Assembly: GCA_041477655.1 (NCBI GenBank)
Contig: JBGOUP010000035.1
Location: 1 to 6,721, forward strand
DNA length: 6,721 nt
Source: JBGOUP01 sp041477655
GTDB taxonomy: Bacteria > Patescibacteriota > UBA1384 > 2-12-FULL-50-11
Reading direction: 5' to 3'
Below the pieces are notes generated by a model. The model worked only from the letters and a program-made list of their open reading frames with translations. It was not told where the DNA came from and searched no databases. The translations under genes and the position numbers were made by a program. This document shows positions 1-4,588 of the stretch, piece by piece (the stretch's first letter is position 1; each line of letters begins with the position of its first letter).

Positions 1-62
1 ATTACGGCCGCTATCTTCAGGAGCTGGCTAAGCACAATCCTGACGAACTGGGGGAGGAGTGA
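1..62 (+). CDS. rmlA: Glucose-1-phosphate thymidylyltransferase, C-terminal end (partial)
   Basis: Only the last 19 codons are inside the window, in the frame whose first full codon is at position 3, ending with TGA at 60-62. The residues YGRYLQELAKHNPDELGEE resemble the usual RmlA tail, in which a YGQYL-type motif lies close to the C-terminus. RmlA joins glucose-1-phosphate and dTTP to give dTDP-glucose, the substrate of the RmlB encoded next. The gap to rmlB is 16 bp, as expected in an rmlABCD operon. The identification rests on this short tail plus gene order, so it is likely but not proven. Confidence 0.72.
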   Translation, partial: YGRYLQELAKHNPDELGEE

Positions 63-78
63 GGCCACGAGTCGCAGG

Positions 79-1074
79 ATGAAACTTCTTGTGACTGGCG
101 GCGCTGGCTTCATCGGTTCTAATTTTGTCCATTACACCTTCAAGAATAAACCTGAACACCAAGTAACAGTCGTTGATTCACTCACCTACGCCGGTAACCT
201 CAATAACCTCGAGTCTATCAAAGACAAAATTAGCTTTGTTAAGGGCGATATCTGCGAAGCGAAACTGATTGACCAACTGGTCGCCGACACCGACACTGTT
301 GTCCATTTTGCCGCCGAGAGCCACAACGATAATTCCCTTGAAGGGCCCTGGCCGTTCATCCAGAGCAATATTATCGGCACGTTTCGAATACTTGAAGCGG
401 TCAGAAAGCACAACAAACGGCTCCATCACATCTCTACCGACGAGGTCTACGGCGATTTAGAGCTTGATCAACCAACCAAGTTCTCAGAAAATACCCCTTA
501 CAACCCTTCCAGCCCCTACTCCTCAACCAAAGCTAGCTCCGATCACCTAGTTCGAGCCTGGGTTCGCTCGTTTGGTATTAAAGCTACCATCTCTAACTGC
601 TCCAATAATTACGGGCCCTATCAACACATCGAAAAATTTATACCCCGCCAGATTACTAACATCCTGGTTGGCCAAAAACCAAAACTCTACGGCAGTGGCG
701 CCAATGTCCGTGACTGGATTCATGTTGACGACCACAATTTGGCCGTCCACCTGATTATTGAAAAGGGTAAAAGCGGCGAAACCTATCTGGTTGGCGCCGA
801 CGGCGAAAAGAGCAATAAAGAAGTCTTGGAAACAATCTTGGAGGTAATGGGTCAACCCAAAGACGCCTATGACCACGTCTCGGACCGTCCAGGCCACGAC
901 CAACGTTACGCCATTGACTCGACTAAAATCCGTCAGGAGCTAGGCTGGCAACCAAAATTTACCGATTTTCGATTGGGCTTGGAACAAACCATTGATTGGT
1001 ATAAAAACAATCGGGATTGGTGGCTATCCGCTAAAGAAGAAACGGAAAAGAAGTATCAGAAAATTGGCCGCTAA
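79..1074 (+). CDS. rmlB: dTDP-glucose 4,6-dehydratase
   Basis: This 331-residue protein is full length for RmlB, an NAD-dependent extended short-chain dehydrogenase that converts dTDP-glucose to dTDP-4-keto-6-deoxyglucose in the cytoplasm. The Rossmann nucleotide-binding motif GGAGFIG is at residues 7-13, the DSLTYAGNLNNL segment follows at 33-44, the catalytic Thr-Asp-Glu is in STDEVYG (T120, D121, E122), and the Tyr/Lys pair is in YSSTK (Y147, K151). SNCSNNYGPYQ (172-182) and RDWIHVDDH (211-219) are family signatures. The variant HNDNSL at 82-87, and much of the C-terminal half, read like actinobacterial RmlB as I remember it. The Shine-Dalgarno is ambiguous: AGG abuts the ATG, and a better GGGAGGAG lies about 20 bases upstream inside the end of rmlA, so coupling to rmlA is possible. 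Confidence 0.97.
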   Translation: MKLLVTGGAGFIGSNFVHYTFKNKPEHQVTVVDSLTYAGNLNNLESIKDKISFVKGDICEAKLIDQLVADTDTVVHFAAESHNDNSLEGPWPFIQSNIIGTFRILEAVRKHNKRLHHISTDEVYGDLELDQPTKFSENTPYNPSSPYSSTKASSDHLVRAWVRSFGIKATISNCSNNYGPYQHIEKFIPRQITNILVGQKPKLYGSGANVRDWIHVDDHNLAVHLIIEKGKSGETYLVGADGEKSNKEVLETILEVMGQPKDAYDHVSDRPGHDQRYAIDSTKIRQELGWQPKFTDFRLGLEQTIDWYKNNRDWWLSAKEETEKKYQKIGR

Positions 1075-1635
1075 ATGGAAACAGAATTAACACCGCTTAA
1101 GGGTCTAATAATCATTAAGCCTAAGGTCTTCGGCGACCAACGAGGTTTTTTTCTGGAAACTTATAGCCAAGAGCGCTATCAGCAAGCCGGCATAGCTACC
1201 AATTTTGTTCAAGCCAATCATTCTCGTTCAAAGCGCGGGGTATTGCGCGGCCTTCATTTCCAGACTGCTCCTGGCCAGCCTAAACTTGTTTATTGTGTCC
1301 GAGGTAGCATCTGGGACGTGGCAGTAGATATCCGTCAAGGCTCGCCAACTTTTGGCCAGTATTTTGGCCAAGAACTTTCTGATACTAATCATTACCAAGT
1401 TTACCTGCCAATTGGCTTCGCTCATGGTTTCTGTGTCTCCAGCATTGAAGCTGATTTTGTCTACTGGGTCGGTAGCACCTACGATCCCGAGACAGAGACT
1501 GGCATCGCTTATGACGATCCGGAAATTGGAGTCAAATGGCCACTCCCCAAAAATGAACTGATAGTTTCCGACCGGGACAGACAAAACCCTAAACTTAAAG
1601 ATTACCCCTTGGACAAAGTCAAATGGCCATCTTAG
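1075..1635 (+). CDS. rmlC: dTDP-4-dehydrorhamnose 3,5-epimerase
   Basis: A 186-residue cupin protein of normal RmlC length. It epimerises C3 and C5 of dTDP-4-keto-6-deoxyglucose, the third step to dTDP-L-rhamnose. The signature RGVLRGLHFQ (54-63) holds the catalytic base H61; K70, Y130 in the DFVYW segment and D168 in SDRDR fit the other known active-site positions of the family. LPIGFAHGF (111-119) is the conserved cupin strand. The ATG follows the rmlB TAA with no spacer and no recognisable Shine-Dalgarno, so its translation probably depends on ribosomes finishing rmlB. Its last 13 bases overlap rmlD. Confidence 0.97.
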   Translation: METELTPLKGLIIIKPKVFGDQRGFFLETYSQERYQQAGIATNFVQANHSRSKRGVLRGLHFQTAPGQPKLVYCVRGSIWDVAVDIRQGSPTFGQYFGQELSDTNHYQVYLPIGFAHGFCVSSIEADFVYWVGSTYDPETETGIAYDDPEIGVKWPLPKNELIVSDRDRQNPKLKDYPLDKVKWPS

Positions 1636-2483
1636 TTACCGGAGCTAACGGCCAGCTGGGTCGAGCCCTGCAGAAGCTACTACCTGATGGGGTTTTCACC
1701 GATTCCGACAGCCTCAATATCGCCGACGAACAGGCAGTTAACAGTTTCGATCTTTCCAGGTTTGAAGCTGTTATCAACGCCGCCGCCTATACCAACGTTG
1801 ATGGTTGTGAAACTGAACCTGGGACAAACCTGGCCTGGCAAGTCAACTCCCAGGCCGTGGCTAACCTGGCCATGGCGACTAGGGTGAGTCAGATACCGCT
1901 AGTGAGCGTCTCTACCGACTATGTTTTCGACGGCACCAGCTCTAAACCATATCAAGAAGCTGACCCAATCAGGCCGTTAAATATGTACGGTGCCACTAAA
2001 GCGGCCGGAGAATTTGCTTCTCGGTTAAACGCCAATCATTACTTAGTTCGAACCAGTTGGCTCTATGGTGACGGTCATAACTTCGTCCGAACTATGTTGG
2101 ATCTATCTCGAACCAAGAAAGAACTAACTGTAGTTAGCGACCAGATTGGCCGACCGACTTCGGCTACCGATCTAGCTCAAGCCCTGCTGGAGCTGCTCAA
2201 AACCAAGGCCGAACCTGGAATCTATCATTTCAGCAACTCCGGCCGGCCCGTTTCTTGGGCCGACTTTGCCCGGGCCATTTTTAAAGAGGCTAAGCTGGAT
2301 TGCCAGGTTAGAGACACTAGCACTGAAGAGCACTACCAGAACGTCACCACTCCATATGCCAAACGACCTCTTTACTCTGTATTTAGCCTGAATAAAATCG
2401 AGAAGGCAGGAATTAACCTAACCGATTGGCAGACGTCTCTAGCAACCTATATAGGCCAGGAACCTAAAAACGGTCGGTCTTAA
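1623..2483 (+). CDS. rmlD: dTDP-4-dehydrorhamnose reductase
   Basis: A 286-residue SDR-family reductase that performs the final NAD(P)H-dependent step to dTDP-L-rhamnose. Seen motifs: the nucleotide-binding TGANGQLG (6-13), AAAYTNVDGCE (53-63), STDYVFDG (97-104), the active-site YGATK (Y122, K126) and RTSWLYG (143-149). All are typical of RmlD and the length is normal. It starts inside the last codons of rmlC (13-bp overlap in another frame), which supports tight co-translation. The TAA stop is followed immediately by the stop codon of a convergent gene, leaving no room for a separate terminator. Confidence 0.96.
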   Translation: MAILVTGANGQLGRALQKLLPDGVFTDSDSLNIADEQAVNSFDLSRFEAVINAAAYTNVDGCETEPGTNLAWQVNSQAVANLAMATRVSQIPLVSVSTDYVFDGTSSKPYQEADPIRPLNMYGATKAAGEFASRLNANHYLVRTSWLYGDGHNFVRTMLDLSRTKKELTVVSDQIGRPTSATDLAQALLELLKTKAEPGIYHFSNSGRPVSWADFARAIFKEAKLDCQVRDTSTEEHYQNVTTPYAKRPLYSVFSLNKIEKAGINLTDWQTSLATYIGQEPKNGRS

Positions 2484-2990
2484 CTAAAAACGAAGAAGCC
2501 TGTTGACCATATCGGGTAGCGGTTCGCCCTTGTGCTCATGCCAGGGCAAAAAAACCGACAGGAAGCTAACCAGTTGATCGGCTTGGTTACCAGGGATAAC
2601 AAAGTGAAGCGTAGAAGACAAATTGAGCCGTTCGATATAGACGTTGGCTTGATCGTGGCTACTACTTACCCAGAAGGCCTTAGCCTGATGATATGGTACA
2701 AACGTATCTCCCCAAGTCACACCATTTTCGTCAACCACGACCTTTCGGCTACCAGGCTCAAGACCTGCCAACCTAAACAATGCCAGGCCGAAAGCAACGG
2801 TCACCAGAGATAACAGGTAGTTTTTGAAATAGAAAGCTAATACTAAACTCAAGACCAATAGCAGACCGATACCGATGTACCAGTAGTTATTCTTACGATA
2901 GTGATGAAAATCGCTAGCCTCAAGAGTAAACCTGAATCTCTCGGTTGCTGGTTTAGTCTCCTTATGGTGAGCTTTATGTTTTTCGGCCAT
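2484..2990 (-). CDS. Two-helix membrane protein with probable PH-like C-terminal domain, function unknown
   Basis: The 168-residue product has a charged, His/Lys-rich N-terminus (1-35), two closely spaced hydrophobic segments (about 36-54 and 58-76) forming a membrane hairpin, and a soluble C-terminal domain of about 90 residues rich in predicted beta strands (VVVDENGVTWG..., then VYIERL, LHFVIPG) that ends in an amphipathic helix and NRLLRF. This layout resembles small two-helix proteins with a bacterial PH-like domain that are common in CPR genomes; that resemblance is from memory, and no specific function is claimed. The ATG has GGAG three bases upstream on the - strand. Its 3' end abuts the rmlD stop in convergent orientation. 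A repeat copy lies just upstream of its start. Confidence 0.8.
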   Translation of the reverse strand: MAEKHKAHHKETKPATERFRFTLEASDFHHYRKNNYWYIGIGLLLVLSLVLAFYFKNYLLSLVTVAFGLALFRLAGLEPGSRKVVVDENGVTWGDTFVPYHQAKAFWVSSSHDQANVYIERLNLSSTLHFVIPGNQADQLVSFLSVFLPWHEHKGEPLPDMVNRLLRF

Positions 2991-3013
2991 CTACTCCAGC
3001 CTAGCAGAAAACG

Positions 3014-3172
3014 AGGACTGGGGTGGGATTCCTTTCAGCGGTTTTCGTTGTCACTCAACCGGAAAGTCAGCCTCGAAGCATCAACTTGCCCCCGGCAACC
3101 TGACTTTCGGGTCTTCGAATCCCACCATTTACAAAATTTGCCCACCAACTGGTGGACAAATTTCGCAAGCGG
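3014..3172 (-). repeat. Solitary copy of the tRNA-tail repeat (copy 3), no tRNA attached
   Basis: This stretch matches the repeat that follows the two tRNA-Ser genes. Positions 3101-3172 are identical over 72 bases to 4217-4288, so these two copies share a recent origin. The long stem GGTGGGATTC/GAATCCCACC (3022-3031 with 3117-3126) and the A/T-flanked hairpin (3134-3163) are intact. One inserted base near 3050 makes it 1 bp longer than the other copies. No tRNA follows at 3170 and beyond. The outer edge reads CCCACCCCAGTCC on the - strand, which matches neither tRNA-Ser in the window. It may be a displaced copy or one whose tRNA was lost. Confidence 0.85.
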
Positions 3173-3268
3173 GAGTGGTTAGACAACATTCGAACTCTGA
3201 TAACAGAGAAGAATCTGCGTTTCGACTACGAAACGCCTGACCAACTTAAGGAACTTGATACTGTCTAG
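3152..3268 (+). other. Possible short ORF or gene remnant (38 codons)
   Basis: From a GTG at 3152 an open frame runs to TAG at 3266-3268. The residues after the repeat boundary, such as REWLDNIRTLITEKNLRF and DYETPDQLKELDTV, are hydrophilic and protein-like, unlike random translation. The first codons lie inside the repeat hairpin, so the repeat may have cut off or replaced the 5' end of a longer gene, leaving this C-terminal piece. I do not recognise the family. No convincing ribosome binding site is visible, so a remnant is more likely than a working small gene. The rest of 3173-3264 holds nothing else I can name. Confidence 0.3.
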
Positions 3269-3693
3269 CTCGGTAGTAGCTGTTTGCGAGGTAAGAACCG
3301 AACTCCATCAGTGGAGACTCGACAAATTCGGCCTTTCATCGATCGACCGGATGCTGCCTTGACCACGAAGCCCACCAGTCGAGTGAACGTCTTTTGATCA
3401 AACGCATCTGTGGCCAGAACAAATACTCCCGGAGCTTGTTGAATCCGGAACTCGGGAAACATCGAAGAACGAAAGTCCCGATCTAGAGTAACAAAGATCC
3501 GATCTTCTTTGGTAGCGTGAATGAGTTGAGCGACATCAGTACCGCCGGGTTTGACCTGGGCTACAAAGCCGACATTATAACCCAGAGCCTGTAACTGCCG
3601 ACCAACAAAGGCCGGAACGTTCTCGTCCAGGTAGAAGGCTCGCTTAGACCCGGGTCGCTTCCAGCTTTTTGATTTGGCGGCTGGCTGCGTCAT
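3265..3693 (-). CDS. DUF5615 PIN-like toxin of a DUF433/DUF5615 toxin-antitoxin pair
   Basis: The 142-residue product carries the pattern of DUF5615 PIN-like (VapC-related) proteins: YLDENVP (21-27) with D23/E24, a central acidic position near D53, and the strand FVTLDRDF (67-74) with D71 and D73. In PIN-fold nucleases such acidic residues bind the metal that cleaves RNA. An extra basic N-terminus (about 18 residues) precedes the domain. It begins 50 bp inside the end of the DUF433 gene, in a different frame, and no alternative start codon lies between the ATG and the domain, so the overlap appears real. Pairing with DUF433 is the standard arrangement for this family. RNase activity is inferred, not shown. 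Confidence 0.85.
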   Translation of the reverse strand: MTQPAAKSKSWKRPGSKRAFYLDENVPAFVGRQLQALGYNVGFVAQVKPGGTDVAQLIHATKEDRIFVTLDRDFRSSMFPEFRIQQAPGVFVLATDAFDQKTFTRLVGFVVKAASGRSMKGRICRVSTDGVRFLPRKQLLPS

Positions 3694-3874
3694 GAATGTA
3701 GGTCAGAGCTACTTCAATCTGATCTTTAGTGAGATGTGGGTAGGCCTGGCGGATATCACTCAAATCGTAGCCAGTGGCCAGATACGTTGCGATCAGATCG
3801 ACGGATATACGAGTACCGGCAATGACTGGCTTGCCGCCCAAGACTGTTTTCTTGCTGACGATACTGCTCTTCAT
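3644..3874 (-). CDS. DUF433 antitoxin
   Basis: A 76-residue protein with the DUF433 signature GGKPVIAGTRISVDLI (13-28), followed by the helical segment GYDLSDIRQAYPHLTKDQIE (35-54). DUF433 proteins have a helix-turn-helix-like fold and usually act as antitoxin and autorepressor for a neighbouring PIN-like toxin (VapB45-like). The gene comes first in the pair and overlaps the toxin by 50 bp, which couples their translation. GAGGA lies only one base from the ATG, unusually close. Two candidate promoters lie upstream, one of which would give an almost leaderless mRNA. Confidence 0.87.
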   Translation of the reverse strand: MKSSIVSKKTVLGGKPVIAGTRISVDLIATYLATGYDLSDIRQAYPHLTKDQIEVALTYIHDAASRQIKKLEATRV

Positions 3875-3882
3875 TTCCTCAC

Positions 3883-3911
3883 AGCTTAGACTTCAGCGTC
3901 ATTCTCGTCAA
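3883..3911 (-). promoter_or_regulatory. Proximal promoter of the DUF433/DUF5615 operon
   Basis: On the - strand, TTGACG (3906-3911) and TAAGCT (3883-3888) are separated by exactly 17 bases. Transcription would begin near 3876, about two bases before the ATG at 3874, so the message would be nearly leaderless. TGACG occurs twice, 9 bp apart, within this promoter and could be an operator for the antitoxin; that is inference. Confidence 0.5.
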
Positions 3912-3929
3912 CGGCTGATCCTGCAAAAC

Positions 3930-3967
3930 GGAAACCCTGCCGGACCAATTGGCTGGGCAGGGCGTTT
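3930..3967 (-). other. Hairpin in the long leader of the DUF433 operon
   Basis: The arms CCCTGCC and GGCAGGG, extended by AAA/TTT after a two-base bulge, form a 10-bp stem in the leader made from the distal promoter. The loop contains the palindrome CCAATTGG. On the - strand the stem is followed by a short T-rich run (TTTCCGTTTT), so it could act as a weak attenuator or as a protein-binding site. Confidence 0.4.
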
Positions 3968-3977
3968 CTCGCTTCTA

Positions 3978-4006
3978 CTTATAGCAAAGCCTCTATAAAG
4001 CGTCAA
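3978..4006 (-). promoter_or_regulatory. Distal promoter of the DUF433/DUF5615 operon
   Basis: On the - strand, TTGACG (4001-4006) and TATAAG (3978-3983) are 17 bases apart, a strong sigma-70-type match. The start near 3971 would give a leader of about 97 bases that includes the hairpin at 3930-3967. Confidence 0.6.
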
Positions 4007-4023
4007 TAGTGTTTCAAGGAGGC

Positions 4024-4042
4024 ATCTTAATTTGCTTAAGAT
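4024..4042. other. Palindrome ATCTTAA-TTTGC-TTAAGAT
   Basis: A perfect 7-bp inverted repeat with a 5-base loop lies between the distal DUF433 promoter and the tRNA-linked structures. Part of it belongs to a 12-base string (4034-4045) that recurs at 6096-6107. It has no clear T-tract, so I do not call it a terminator. Confidence 0.45.
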
Positions 4043-4045
4043 TTC
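4034..4045. repeat. Boundary repeat gcttaagatttc, copy 1
   Basis: The same 12 bases occur at 6096-6107. The distance to the start of the 18-bp tRNA-tail duplicate is 97 bp here and 94 bp there, so this may mark the outer limit of a larger element around each tRNA-Ser gene. Confidence 0.45.
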
Positions 4046-4072
4046 CGTTTAGGAGAGAGTCGAATCAGTTTG

Positions 4073-4126
4073 GAGACAATCGTATTCCCCACTGACCGAG
4101 AACTGGGGAGGTTCGATTATTGTCTC
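4073..4126. other. Stem-loop structure outside the tRNA-tail repeat
   Basis: GAGACAAT (4073-4080) pairs with ATTGTCTC (4119-4126), and an inner CCCCA/TGGGG stem is enclosed. It ends 4 bases before the 18-bp direct repeat. A different structure with the same layout (8-bp outer stem, inner GC stem) takes the equivalent place beside the other tRNA-Ser. No T-run follows on either strand. Confidence 0.5.
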
Positions 4127-4130
4127 ATTA

Positions 4131-4148
4131 GCGGTGAGGGTGGGATTC
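4131..4148 (-). repeat. Outer 18-bp duplicate of the tRNA-Ser(GCT) 3' end
   Basis: The sequence gcggtgagggtgggattc is identical to 4285-4302, which forms the 3' end of the tRNA gene (T-arm side, acceptor strand, discriminator and one further base). The spacing is exactly 154 bp. Duplicated tRNA 3' ends are the usual footprint of site-specific integration. Confidence 0.85.
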
Positions 4149-4249
4149 CTTTCTGCTGTTTTCGCTTCGCTCAACCGGAAAGCCGGCCTCGAAGCGTCAA
4201 CTTGCCCCCGGCAACTTGACTTTCGGGTCTTCGAATCCCACCATTTACA

Positions 4250-4279
4250 AAATTTGCCCACCAACTGGTGGACAAATTT
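4250..4279 (-). terminator. Hairpin just after tRNA-Ser(GCT), possible terminator
   Basis: On the - strand, AAATTTGTCCACC pairs with GGTGGGCAAATTT around an AGTT loop, with one U-G wobble; on the + strand the same position is a C-A mismatch. A TTTTGT stretch follows. It starts about 6 bases after the tRNA, so it could end the tRNA transcript. The same hairpin in the other tRNA copy has a different but fully paired sequence. Confidence 0.5.
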
Positions 4280-4285
4280 CGCAAG

Positions 4286-4372
4286 CGGTGAGGGTGGGAT
4301 TCGAACCCACGAGCCCCTTACGGAGCCAACTCGTTAGCAGTGAGTCCCTTTCGGCCACTCAGGCACCTCACC
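4286..4372 (-). tRNA. tRNA-Ser(GCT)
   Basis: A class II tRNA of 87 bases including the discriminator. The acceptor strands GGTGAGG and CCTCACC pair over 7 bp, and the discriminator is G, as expected for bacterial serine tRNA. The anticodon loop CTGCTAA carries GCT, which reads AGC/AGU codons. The long variable arm lies around GGCTCCGTAAGGGGCTC, and the T-arm is GTGGGTTCGAATCCCAC. CCA is not encoded (the next bases are CTT), so it must be added after transcription. One pair at the base of the anticodon loop (A-C) is mismatched. Its last bases are duplicated 154 bp downstream. Confidence 0.95.
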
Positions 4373-4392
4373 TAAAACTGCATAACAGGGAA

Positions 4393-4421
4393 ATTATACC
4401 TTTTTAGCCCTCGGTTCTCAA
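4393..4421 (-). promoter_or_regulatory. Promoter of tRNA-Ser(GCT)
   Basis: On the - strand, TTGAGA (4416-4421) and a perfect TATAAT (4393-4398) lie 17 bases apart. The expected start near 4386 leaves a 5' leader of about 14 bases before the mature tRNA. Confidence 0.75.
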
Positions 4422-4444
4422 TCCAAAAACCACTCTCAAATCCC

Positions 4445-4472
4445 TTGACTGTTCGATTTCACTCACAGTCAA
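4445..4472. other. Inverted repeat between divergent promoters
   Basis: TTGACTGT (4445-4452) and ACAGTCAA (4465-4472) form a perfect 8-bp inverted repeat with a 12-base spacer. It lies between the tRNA promoter and the promoter of the secreted-protein gene and could be an operator; nothing shows which protein would bind it. Confidence 0.4.
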
Positions 4473-4500
4473 CCCTGAGCAAAAACATGCGTCGAAAGGG

Positions 4501-4529
4501 TTGACATTTTCAGGTACATATGGTAAGCT
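4501..4529 (+). promoter_or_regulatory. Promoter of the secreted-protein gene
   Basis: A perfect TTGACA (4501-4506) is followed after 17 bases by TAAGCT (4524-4529), which is preceded by TGG, an extended -10 element. Transcription would begin near 4536, giving a leader of about 53 bases. Confidence 0.65.
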
Positions 4530-4540
4530 CCTGACATCAC

Positions 4541-4584
4541 TTCAGGTGTGCCAACTAGGCACCTGGGGGCACCTGAAAAAGGAG
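4541..4584 (+). promoter_or_regulatory. Leader with two competing hairpins before the Shine-Dalgarno
   Basis: The arm TTCAGGTGTGCC (4541-4552) can pair with either of two identical downstream arms, GGCACCTG at 4558-4565 or GGCACCTGAA at 4568-4577. The second pairing is 2 bp longer and ends just before the AAGGAG ribosome site (4579-4584). Such an arrangement could change ribosome access, but no known riboswitch is recognised. Confidence 0.45.
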
Positions 4585-4588
4585 AAAA

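Larger units (their letters stand above)
4131..4284 (-). repeat. 154-bp tRNA-tail repeat, copy 1, attached to tRNA-Ser(GCT)
   Basis: This unit lies between two identical 18-bp copies of the tRNA-Ser(GCT) 3' end. Read with the tRNA (- strand), the order is: an A/T-flanked hairpin (4250-4279); an antisense copy of the tRNA T-arm (4230-4242); the stem TTGCC-GGG-GGCAA; a helix GAAAGUC/GGCUUUC with an alternative UCAA/UUGA pairing; CGCTTCG/CGAAGCG, present in this copy only; then GAATCCCACC, which closes a 10-bp stem with the antisense segment (4139-4148 with 4233-4242), and the tail duplicate. It encodes no protein. It may be a tiny mobile element or a conserved tRNA 3' trailer RNA. Confidence 0.85.

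Noticed and set aside
2901..3182. 93-codon + strand frame spanning the membrane-protein start and the repeat
   Set aside because: It is antisense to the real gene start and then runs through the structured repeat, with no family-like sequence.
4131..4284. Integron attC site or group I intron
   Set aside because: GTTGAGC and GCTCAAC look like attC cores, but they are the same motif on two strands and no partner core is present. Group I introns sit in anticodon loops and are longer, not at tRNA 3' ends.
4131..4284. Known self-cleaving ribozyme (hammerhead or HDV-like)
   Set aside because: CCGAAAG and GGCCGGC resemble parts of such cores, but CUGANGA and the nested HDV helices are absent.
4134..4407. 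Open frames across the tRNA-Ser(GCT) region (4134-4337 and 4216-4407)
   Set aside because: They translate the antisense of tRNA and repeat; peptides such as VGFEPTSPLR and GGIRTHEP are familiar artefacts of tRNA T-arms read backwards.
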